Assembly: GCA_014381035.1 (NCBI GenBank)
Contig: JACMIS010000384.1
Span: 1 to 5,657 of the forward strand
DNA from: Armatimonadota bacterium
GTDB taxonomy: Bacteria > Armatimonadota > Armatimonadia > Armatimonadales > Armatimonadaceae
Length of the DNA: 5,657 bases
Reading direction: 5' to 3'
The notes beneath the pieces were generated by a model. That model was not told the DNA's origin, made no database searches, and saw only the letters and a list, made by a program, of their open reading frames with translations. The position numbers and the translations under genes are program-made. This document shows, one piece after another, positions 1 to 5,068 of this stretch; the stretch's first letter is position 1; each line of letters starts with the position of its first letter.

Positions 1-1013
1 AGCTTATCAGCCTGGTTATGGAAGATGTCCAGAGACATTGCGGCGACCAGTGCATCCCGGATCGCGTTCTGTTGGTAGAGTGCGTAGTTGGTTGTCGGAG
101 GAGTGTCGCCTGGGTGGTGCCAGGTTCCCCACTCATCCAGTATCAGCGTAATCTTCCGATCCGGGTCCCAGCCATCCATGATCGCACGCTGTTGCAGGAT
201 CAGCGTTTCGACCTTTCGACTATGGGAGAGCATCTGGTAAAACTGCTCGTCCGAGAAGCCGGTTGCCGTACCATAGCCCCCTTTCCATTCGGTGGTATAA
301 AAGTGTGCCGCATAGCCATGAACCCGCCCCGAGCGGGCGTAATTCCCGAGTTTCCCAAAGAAACGACGGGTCCAATCGGCGTTGTTGCTATCGGGTCCGC
401 AGGCGATCAGCTTCAGCGGTGCGCCCGGAAAGTCGCGCAGGAAGGTGGTGTAACGCTTGTACTCGACGGCGTAATCCTCCGGGCAGAAGTTGCCTCCGCA
501 TCCCCAGCCTTCGTTGCCGACACCCCACCAGGAGATGTTCAGGGGATCGGGCGAACCGTTCGTGGTCCGTTCCTGTGCGAGAGTAGAGTCACCCCTGAAG
601 TTACAATACTCGATCCAGTTTCGGAACTCCTGGACGGTTCCTGAGCCGACGTTTCCGGCAAAGTAGGGCTGTGCCCCGATACGGCGACAGAGTTCAACAA
701 ACTCATGCGTCCCGAAGGAGTTATCCTCTACATGGTATCCCCAATGGATATTGACGGTACGGGGACGTTTCTCTTTCGGTCCGATGCCATCGCGCCAGTG
801 GTAGTCATCGGCGAAGCAACCGCCGGGCCATCGCAGGACAGGGGGACGTAGTTCGGCAAGAGCTTCGACCACGGCTTCGTTGAATCTGCCATCTTTCCAG
901 ACGCCGTCGTAGATACAGGTCCCCAGGTGTTCCGCGAATTGCCCATGGAGCAGTGGGGAGATAACGGTCGGCTTTGCCGACTCATGGACCGAGATAAATA
1001 AGTTTACTTTCAT
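1..1013 (-). CDS. abfA: GH51 alpha-L-arabinofuranosidase (C-terminus cut by window edge)
   Basis: Retaining exo-alpha-L-arabinofuranosidase that removes terminal arabinofuranosyl residues from arabinoxylan or arabinan oligosaccharides. The window shows 337 residues of a family usually about 500 long: most of the catalytic (beta/alpha)8 barrel, while the C-terminal beta domain lies beyond position 1. Visible hallmarks are RWPGGCFADDYHW (from R61), GVGNEGWGCGG with acid/base E168 preceded by N167, AAHFYT with H237 and Y239, and LILDEWGTWH with nucleophile E294. The order and spacing match the R, N-E, H-x-Y and E active-site set of the Geobacillus enzyme. There is no signal peptide, so it is probably cytoplasmic and acts on imported oligosaccharides. 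The ATG at 1013 lies 10 bp after the stop of the upstream membrane-protein gene and has no clear Shine-Dalgarno sequence (only GGATGA about 10 nt upstream, spanning the upstream stop), so translational coupling is likely. The exact substrate cannot be told from sequence. Confidence 0.95.
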   Translation of the reverse strand, partial: MKVNLFISVHESAKPTVISPLLHGQFAEHLGTCIYDGVWKDGRFNEAVVEALAELRPPVLRWPGGCFADDYHWRDGIGPKEKRPRTVNIHWGYHVEDNSFGTHEFVELCRRIGAQPYFAGNVGSGTVQEFRNWIEYCNFRGDSTLAQERTTNGSPDPLNISWWGVGNEGWGCGGNFCPEDYAVEYKRYTTFLRDFPGAPLKLIACGPDSNNADWTRRFFGKLGNYARSGRVHGYAAHFYTTEWKGGYGTATGFSDEQFYQMLSHSRKVETLILQQRAIMDGWDPDRKITLILDEWGTWHHPGDTPPTTNYALYQQNAIRDALVAAMSLDIFHNQADK

Positions 1014-1023
1014 TATAATATTG

Positions 1024-2094
1024 TCATCCAGAGGCTTGTGTCTTTGTGGATCGGGCACTCCGCCTACTGGTACTCCACACGACGCCGAACAAACAGAGGG
1101 CACCGATCACTAAAGGCGCGAGTAGCAGATAGCCACCCGCCTCCAACCAACGCCTCAAAGTATTCCCTGTGTTCGCGGAATCGCCCTGTGCACGCGCCGT
1201 TTGGATCTGCCTTTCTAATTCGCCGCCCTCCTTCCGGTATCGGAAACTTATCGGATTCTTCAGATCACGGCGGTCAACGATGGTGGTTTGCTCGTTGGCA
1301 GTTCGGAAAAGTGACTCCATCGTCGGCACCGGTTCCGCAGGACGATCCGCGACAAACGTATAGAGGATGCGGGCATCCGGTCGCCAGTGCGTCAGAGGAA
1401 CTACTTCGCGACGCTGGTACCTCCCTCTCTCCTCTGGCGTCATGAACGGCGATCCCGTCTGGCGTATGATACGCGTGGGCAACACGGGACCGTCTTTCTT
1501 TGCTTCGTACGTAAATGTCCAGCCAGCGACTTCACCGTCGGCAGCACGGATCGAGAAGGTTTTCACCTTTGAACCGGACACAGCGGGAATCAATTCTGCC
1601 CGGAACTGCACGGGAACCGAATGCATCCTCGTACTGAGCGTACCTGCTTTCGAAATAATCCTCGCTCCCTCAGACAACGCCAGCGTCTGGGCAGGGGACA
1701 ACTCGACCACACGAGCAATCGCCTCATCCTGAAAGGGAAACGGGATGAAGGATGCCGCGTCATGGGGCAACTCGCTAAATACGTTCAGGCGGTTTTGTGG
1801 GTGGTTGAACAGCAACACTTTGTTCGCATTGCGGTCATACAATACTTCGCGGTACTCGCGGTCGCCGCGATACTCCCGGTAGTAGAGGGCGGTGGAATCG
1901 ATAGAAAGATCCACAGAACCCGAATAGGTTGTGGCACCGTCCCCATATTTTGTGTAAACGTATTCATACCGCACCATCCGCTCAGGGGACACAGACGGCA
2001 TCCGACTGCCCAACGTAGTGCCTTGCCCGAGGGACATAGCGGGGGTCACAGAAATGAGCCATCCAGCCATTCCGGCGACAAATAGGATCTTCAT
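1024..2094 (-). CDS. Exported single-pass membrane protein of unknown function
   Basis: I do not recognise a family for this 356-residue protein. It starts with a Sec signal peptide (hydrophobic core about residues 3-17, likely cleavage after A-M-S at 19-21). Residues about 35-300 form an extracytoplasmic region with alternating hydrophobic/polar beta-type strands, rich in Tyr and Arg near residues 42-100 (RMVRYEYVYTKYGDGATTY, then LYYREYRGDREYREVLYDR). A hydrophobic segment at about 320-340 is preceded by Gly-Gly and followed by RRSAR and a 17-residue basic tail, giving a type I topology with the C-terminus in the cytoplasm. The N-terminal strand pattern faintly recalls LolA/RseB-like sheets, but no diagnostic motif supports that. 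The gene ends 10 bp before the GH51 start, so the two are very probably cotranscribed. The ATG is chosen because the signal peptide begins there; its ribosome binding site is poor. It could be a glycan-binding or sensing anchor protein (inference only). Confidence 0.85.
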   Translation of the reverse strand: MKILFVAGMAGWLISVTPAMSLGQGTTLGSRMPSVSPERMVRYEYVYTKYGDGATTYSGSVDLSIDSTALYYREYRGDREYREVLYDRNANKVLLFNHPQNRLNVFSELPHDAASFIPFPFQDEAIARVVELSPAQTLALSEGARIISKAGTLSTRMHSVPVQFRAELIPAVSGSKVKTFSIRAADGEVAGWTFTYEAKKDGPVLPTRIIRQTGSPFMTPEERGRYQRREVVPLTHWRPDARILYTFVADRPAEPVPTMESLFRTANEQTTIVDRRDLKNPISFRYRKEGGELERQIQTARAQGDSANTGNTLRRWLEAGGYLLLAPLVIGALCLFGVVWSTSRRSARSTKTQASG

Positions 2095-2200
2095 TGTACT
2101 GTTCTAATATCGGGTAGGGGACGCTGTCAGCAATCCGGGCAACTTACTCTCAGACCTTTACCGCGACCGACGCGCATGGAGAAACCATAACCCAGGCGGC

Positions 2201-2238
2201 GAAGAAATCCCGTCAATGGCTCAGACATAAACGGGACT
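2201..2238 (-). terminator. Possible weak Rho-independent terminator after the lipoprotein gene
   Basis: On the minus strand the lipoprotein stop codon overlaps an inverted repeat, AGTCCCGT and ACGGGATT (8 bp including one G-U pair, loop of 17 nt), followed directly by TTTCTTC. The stem is short, the loop long and the T-run interrupted, so termination may be partial and allow read-through into the membrane-protein and GH51 genes. A convincing separate promoter for those genes is not seen in 2095-2200, which agrees with read-through. Confidence 0.4.
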
Positions 2239-2503
2239 ACCGACTATTTGGTGGCCCCTCCGCACGCAACTTTGCAATGATGCGTTGCTTCTCTGGTTCC
2301 GGCAGATTACTATTTTGAACCTGGGCTATGCGGGAATCAACAACCGATTTCCGGAACCCCGGATTTTCTTTTAAAATATCGTCTGTGGTCTTGGACGCCG
2401 CTCCGGGCGGTGGGGCTGCCGTTTTCTTGGTACAACCGACTACTGTGACAGCGGTGACAGCAATACCGACCGCGAACACAGCAGATAGCCATGATTTTCC
2501 CAT
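2237..2503 (-). CDS. Small lipoprotein, function unknown
   Basis: Predicted lipoprotein of 88 residues. The signal peptide MGKSWLSAVFAV... ends in the lipobox T-V-V-G-C, with the lipidated Cys at residue 24, followed by KK and an Ala/Pro-rich linker (AAPPPGAAS). The mature part is short, charged and probably helical: DDILKENPGFRKSV, then NLPEPEKQRIIAKLRAEG. An in-frame ATG at 2539 would add 12 basic residues (100 aa in all), but it has no Shine-Dalgarno sequence, whereas the ATG at 2503 follows purine-rich AGAGTGAGA and gives a normal lipoprotein n-region. It lies 127 bp after the pseudopilin with a hairpin between, in the same direction. Small lipoproteins of this type often sit next to DUF1559-like pseudopilins in Armatimonadota; I know this as a recurring arrangement, not a defined function. 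No enzyme motif is visible. Confidence 0.8.
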   Translation of the reverse strand: MGKSWLSAVFAVGIAVTAVTVVGCTKKTAAPPPGAASKTTDDILKENPGFRKSVVDSRIAQVQNSNLPEPEKQRIIAKLRAEGPPNSR

Positions 2504-2567
2504 TCTCACTCTACTCTTGTCTTTCCTGATTCGATACATGATTTAAAATAACCGCATCGTTTCACTG

Positions 2568-2615
2568 CACCCCGGTCAGTCCCGCCCCATTCGGATGGCA
2601 GGTCTGACCGGGGTG
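2568..2615 (-). repeat. Perfect 12-bp inverted repeat between pseudopilin and lipoprotein genes
   Basis: CACCCCGGTCAG (2568-2579) and CTGACCGGGGTG (2604-2615) are exact reverse complements around a 24-nt loop, which itself can form a small CCAT/ATGG stem. The hairpin starts 15 bp after the pseudopilin stop codon. It is GC-rich and stable but has no T-tract on either side, so it is not a canonical intrinsic terminator. A 3'-end stabiliser or processing site that makes the upstream pseudopilin message more abundant than the downstream genes, or a factor-assisted terminator, would fit. Confidence 0.75.
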
Positions 2616-2630
2616 AACCCCTTTCGCCCT

Positions 2631-3512
2631 TTACTGGCGGCAGAAGGTGGCGACAAACTTGGTTGCGGAGAGATCTTTCGGTTCGACACAGGTGCCGGCT
2701 CCCCCGAGCGAAACTGCCCCACCCACGCCGTTGTCCTCCGGGCTGACTCTCAGGTATTTGCAGTGTCCATCGGCTAATATGAAGTTGGCTCCGCCCACGA
2801 GTTTCAAACCATTCAGTTTGTAGTCTTTATGTAAATCGCCGACTACCGGGGACTGCCACGCGCCGTTGCCACCGGTACCGGCAGAACTGTCCGTCTCAAG
2901 GGAGTTAGAAACGTCGTCGGCGAAGTTACCGAAGAACTTATTCTTCGTGTTCAGGAGCGGTTCGGTTCCCGGACCAGTGCCGTCAACCGAGAAGGGGCTT
3001 TCGTAGAACAGAACTGTCTGTGCGGGACTACCAAGATTGGACAGCGTGGCCAACTTGGTCGCGTTCGAATCATAGACGCCGTTGACGGGGGCCGGCCATT
3101 CCCACCAAGGCGCATAGGCGGAAATGTTGGAGTTCGTCGCATACGAGATGAAATCCCCTCGCCGTACCCACCAGGCTGTCCCATCGCCGAAATCCGCCGA
3201 CGTGATGGTGTCGTTGGGGCATTTGTAAACGCCCTTGCTCTTGACGTAGGGATAGACTCGTCCCGCCCAACCATTCCCAGCACTGCCCCATCTTTCGGAG
3301 AAGATGTAGCTTTCGTCGTAATCCTGGGTGTATTGCATATAGCCCAGACCAAGCTGTTTCTGGTTAGAGAGACAGGAGATTTGCCGCGCTTTTTCACGTG
3401 CCTGTGCGAATACAGGGAACAAGATAGCTGCCAATATAGCAATGATTGCAATAACAACGAGCAGTTCAATCAGGGTAAAGCCATTTCGGCGACACATTGC
3501 AGACTTCTTCAT
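2631..3512 (-). CDS. DUF1559-like (H-X9-DG class) pseudopilin with prepilin N-terminus
   Basis: Predicted 293-residue pseudopilin. The class III signal is [11 protein letters not shown], with prepilin-peptidase cleavage expected between G11 and F12, then FTLIE with the conserved Glu at position +5 (E16) and a hydrophobic helix to about residue 33. [12 protein letters not shown] and [15 protein letters not shown] follow, the standard start of the globular domain in Armatimonadota/Planctomycetota pseudopilins. Later landmarks are YKCPND (97-101), YATN, a Gly/Ser-rich variable region (175-225) and [15 protein letters not shown] (240-254), the C-terminal DG element. The His normally ten residues before DG is Leu238 here. 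The ATG at 3512 is chosen over the one at 3545 because AAAGGA lies 8 nt upstream and MKKSAM is a normal prepilin leader. It should insert in the inner membrane and be processed by PilD, possibly for a secretion or surface structure; its substrate is unknown. A strong promoter lies about 75 bp upstream. Confidence 0.93.
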   Translation of the reverse strand: MKKSAMCRRNGFTLIELLVVIAIIAILAAILFPVFAQAREKARQISCLSNQKQLGLGYMQYTQDYDESYIFSERWGSAGNGWAGRVYPYVKSKGVYKCPNDTITSADFGDGTAWWVRRGDFISYATNSNISAYAPWWEWPAPVNGVYDSNATKLATLSNLGSPAQTVLFYESPFSVDGTGPGTEPLLNTKNKFFGNFADDVSNSLETDSSAGTGGNGAWQSPVVGDLHKDYKLNGLKLVGGANFILADGHCKYLRVSPEDNGVGGAVSLGGAGTCVEPKDLSATKFVATFCRQ

Positions 3513-3520
3513 TGATGGTT

Positions 3521-3526
3521 TCCTTT
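3521..3526 (-). promoter_or_regulatory. Shine-Dalgarno site of the pseudopilin gene
   Basis: AAAGGA on the minus strand, 8 nt from the ATG at 3512. It is the best ribosome binding site in the window and decides the pseudopilin start, excluding the in-frame ATG at 3545, which would put this site inside the coding region. Confidence 0.8.
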
Positions 3527-3536
3527 GTACGTTTTT

Positions 3537-3549
3537 GCCAATCATTGGC
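3537..3549. repeat. 13-bp palindrome GCCAATCATTGGC in the pseudopilin leader
   Basis: Two perfect 6-bp arms (GCCAAT/ATTGGC) around one base, about 32-45 nt downstream of the predicted pseudopilin transcription start and 11 bp before the Shine-Dalgarno site. Its compact dyad looks more like a protein-binding site than an RNA hairpin. It does not match the palindrome in front of the LacI gene, so the regulator that would bind here is unknown. Confidence 0.5.
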
Positions 3550-3550
3550 G

Positions 3551-3581
3551 GGTAATGGGGTTCCCATTCACCTTGAACCCC
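3551..3581 (-). promoter_or_regulatory. Pseudopilin 5' leader with two mutually exclusive hairpins
   Basis: Hairpin A pairs GGGGTTC with GAACCCC (3575-3581 with 3557-3563 on the plus strand, 11-nt loop) and would begin at the predicted first nucleotide of the mRNA. Hairpin B pairs AATGGG with CCCATT around AAC (3554-3559 with 3563-3568) and is extended by GGT/ACC after a one-base bulge, to 9 bp. A and B share bases 3557-3563 and cannot coexist. The Shine-Dalgarno sequence is not itself sequestered by either one. Confidence 0.5.
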
Positions 3582-3587
3582 GAGACG

Positions 3588-3616
3588 ATTCTATATCGAA
3601 CCTATCCGTATGACAA
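3588..3616 (-). promoter_or_regulatory. Sigma70-type promoter for the pseudopilin gene
   Basis: On the minus strand a -35 box TTGTCA (3616-3611) and a -10 box TAGAAT (3593-3588) are separated by exactly 17 bp; each matches the consensus at five of six positions. The predicted start is near 3581, giving a leader of about 70 nt. An imperfect dyad GGTC/GACC lies just upstream of the -35 box (3620-3635). The promoter could serve the pseudopilin and lipoprotein, and by read-through the two downstream genes. Confidence 0.7.
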
Positions 3617-3670
3617 ACCGGTCGTACCATTGACCAGCCATACCTTAAACCGATGGAACGTAGCCCACAG

Positions 3671-4756
3671 TCAGTTATGGGGAGGCATACACGTCGCCCC
3701 TTCCAACATTTCCATAGGAACAGCCTTCGTCGGCAACTCTATCTCCGGGTACTCGATTTTTTCGATAAGCATTCCGACGGCTTCCTCGCCCATCTTCTCC
3801 ATCACGTTGCTGACCGTATGAAACGGGATAAAATAGCGATCATCGATCCTGTTATGGAACAGAATAATCGAAAGGTCTTCCGGTATCCTCAGTCCCAGAA
3901 GGTGGGCAGCATGTACCACGGCCATCGCTTCCGTTAGCTCATAGGCGACCACTGCCGTCGGTCGACCGTCCCCGGACAATAGCGACTTCGCGGACTCCAC
4001 TCGCTGATCCACACCTATCCGCCCATTCCCCTCCCACTCTTGTGGAAGTAAATAAACCCAGGGTGCCCTACCGGTCGCCATCATCACTTGCTCATAGCCC
4101 GACCGGCGATCATGCTTGCTGTAATGCTGGTTGCTATAAAACTCGTTCTTGTACACTTCAGTATCGACATAGGCGATCCGTTCATGCCCGAGACGTAAAA
4201 GGAATTCAGTAGCCAGACGCCCCCCCATCAAATCATCGGGATGAATACAGTCGGAATCCTGCTGGACATTCAGAAAGATCGCCGGTATCCGAGATTTATG
4301 AATCTGTTCCAAAAACGGCTGCGAAAACCCGACGTGCCGGTAAACCAAAACCCCATCGGCAGACAATTCACGCATCGTGTGCGGTAGATAGGAATCGTTG
4401 TCGATGACACCATCGGATACTTGTGATAGCACCAGATGCAGATCCTTATTCGCAATAGCTTTCATCAATCCGAGGAGCAACTCTCTGGGAAGGTACTGCC
4501 CCAACAATGATTGGACTAATGCGATATTCCCAAACCGTCCCGCGCGAATAGCTCGAGCGGACGCATTCGCGCGATACCCCAGATCCTGGGCGACTTCCAG
4601 AACGCGGTTCTTCGTCTCGGGACGTATGCGTTGCTCGTTAGCCCGTCCATTCAGCACATGCGTGACGGTCGCTTTCGACAATCCCATGTGCGACGCGATG
4701 GTTGCAATTGTTGGGCGGCGTAAGGTTCCTGAATTAGTTTTTTGCGTCGTTGCCAT
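3671..4756 (-). CDS. LacI-family transcriptional regulator
   Basis: Full-length LacI/GalR-type regulator of 361 residues (family usually 330-360). The N-terminal helix-turn-helix is at about 16-36: TIATIASHMGLSKATVTHVL, then NG. Next come RPETKNRVLEVAQDLGYRANASARAIR, including the hinge helix, where Ile70 takes the place of the usual minor-groove Leu. The periplasmic-binding-protein-like effector domain runs from about 76 to 355, with MGGRLATEFLLRLGHERIAYVD (178-198), PTAVVAYELTEAMAVVHAAHLLG (266-288) and the signature IPEDLSIILFHN (291-302). Family members are dimeric and usually repress sugar genes until a sugar or sugar phosphate binds; the effector cannot be told from sequence, though the GH51 neighbour suggests arabinose or an arabino-oligosaccharide. 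The gene has its own consensus promoter with a palindrome over the start, which implies autoregulation. The ATG at 4756 gives a 15-residue tail before the HTH and a weak GAAGAA ribosome site. The stop is followed by the pseudopilin promoter in the same direction. Confidence 0.95.
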   Translation of the reverse strand: MATTQKTNSGTLRRPTIATIASHMGLSKATVTHVLNGRANEQRIRPETKNRVLEVAQDLGYRANASARAIRAGRFGNIALVQSLLGQYLPRELLLGLMKAIANKDLHLVLSQVSDGVIDNDSYLPHTMRELSADGVLVYRHVGFSQPFLEQIHKSRIPAIFLNVQQDSDCIHPDDLMGGRLATEFLLRLGHERIAYVDTEVYKNEFYSNQHYSKHDRRSGYEQVMMATGRAPWVYLLPQEWEGNGRIGVDQRVESAKSLLSGDGRPTAVVAYELTEAMAVVHAAHLLGLRIPEDLSIILFHNRIDDRYFIPFHTVSNVMEKMGEEAVGMLIEKIEYPEIELPTKAVPMEMLEGATCMPPHN

Positions 4757-4776
4757 GCCGATTCTTCTGCGCTATC

Positions 4777-4806
4777 CCAAATTGCTATTCCGTAATAGCC
4801 AAATTG
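4777..4806 (-). promoter_or_regulatory. Putative LacI autoregulatory operator over the transcription start
   Basis: GCTATTCCGTAATAGC (4784-4799) is a 16-bp dyad, broken only at one symmetric pair, with a central CG step at 4791-4792. Even-length palindromes with central CG are the usual operator form for LacI-family proteins, whose hinge helix inserts a side chain there. It covers the predicted start (about 4796) and touches the -10 region, so bound repressor would block initiation. It is flanked by two direct copies of CCAAATTG (4777-4784 and 4799-4806), 22 bp apart, about two helical turns. Confidence 0.6.
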
Positions 4807-4831
4807 TAACATTAGATCGATTTCTTGTCAA
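4803..4831 (-). promoter_or_regulatory. Consensus sigma70-type promoter of the LacI gene
   Basis: Minus strand: TTGACA (-35, perfect, 4831-4826), a 17-bp spacer and TACAAT (-10, five of six, 4808-4803). The predicted start is near 4796, about 40 nt before the ATG at 4756. A promoter this strong in front of a regulator usually needs repression, in line with the overlapping palindrome. Confidence 0.8.
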
Positions 4832-4919
4832 TACCATTTTGTTGAAACGAGCCAGAGCATTTAAATAGTGCGTATATACTGTAAATTCAGTGATGCGCCC
4901 GATGGTACTTTTCTCCCCG

Positions 4920-4946
4920 ATATCACTTAGCGGTTCTAAGTGATAT
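4920..4946. repeat. Perfect 11-bp inverted repeat, possible terminator or operator
   Basis: ATATCACTTAG (4920-4930) and CTAAGTGATAT (4936-4946) are exact reverse complements around CGGTT. It lies about 120 bp after the stop of the CBM32-tailed gene and about 90 bp upstream of the LacI -35 box. Neither side has a T-run (the minus strand continues CGGGGAGAAAAG), so a canonical intrinsic terminator is not supported. The 27-bp dyad could also bind a dimeric protein. Confidence 0.75.
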
Positions 4947-5013
4947 TACTAAGGATCACGACCGTCAGCTCCGCCATCGTGTAGTCCATGAATGCGGACC
5001 TTGCCAGATTCAT
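4936..5013 (-). other. Doubtful short open frame (25 codons), possible gene remnant
   Basis: ATG at 5013 to TAG at 4936-4938 encodes a 25-residue peptide ending ELTVVILSNIT. The frame stays open upstream for at least 24 more codons, partly overlapping the end of the CBM32-tailed gene in another frame. TVV(I/V)LSN resembles the C-terminal strand of beta-lactamase-like serine hydrolases, but this is too short to establish homology, and there is no well-spaced Shine-Dalgarno sequence (GGAGGG is 12 nt away). The stop codon lies inside the 11-bp hairpin. It may be chance. Confidence 0.15.
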
Positions 5014-5068
5014 CTCGTCCGCCGACCCTCCCGCCGTATAATCGTTTCTTTGTGTTGTCTTCTGCTGG

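Larger units (their letters stand above)
4757..5068. other. 312-bp regulatory gap upstream of the LacI gene
   Basis: This stretch contains, from the LacI side outward: a 40-nt leader, an operator-like palindrome, a consensus promoter, an AT-rich stretch with minor dyads (ACTG/CAGT near 4879-4892), a perfect 11-bp hairpin (4920-4946) and about 120 bp down to the stop of the CBM32-tailed gene. No substantial gene is seen. A short open frame at 5013-4936 is listed separately with low confidence. Confidence 0.7.

Noticed and set aside
18..644. Plus-strand open frame of 208 codons
   Set aside because: It lies wholly antisense to the GH51 gene, whose minus-strand frame has all the active-site motifs; the plus-strand product is low in recognisable motifs and has no ribosome binding site.
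728..985. Minus-strand open frame of 85 codons
   Set aside because: It overlaps the GH51 N-terminus in another frame; the GH51 frame carries the conserved RWPGG element in the same DNA.
1038..2085. Several plus-strand open frames of 61-154 codons
   Set aside because: All are antisense to the membrane-protein gene, which has a proper signal peptide, TM segment and operon spacing; the plus-strand frames have none of these.
2095..2200. Promoter for the membrane-protein and GH51 genes
   Set aside because: Only poor matches were found (for example TTGCTG-18-TATTAG, which would start transcription almost at the ATG, or TTGACG with a 21-bp spacer), so none is claimed.
2951..3469. Minus-strand frame of 172 codons within the pseudopilin
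   Set aside because: It is an out-of-frame shadow; the prepilin motif and DG element are in the other frame.
3513..3545. Longer pseudopilin start at 3545
   Set aside because: It would add 11 residues, place AAAGGA inside the coding sequence and turn the 13-bp palindrome into codons; the ATG at 3512 has a well-spaced Shine-Dalgarno sequence and a normal prepilin leader.
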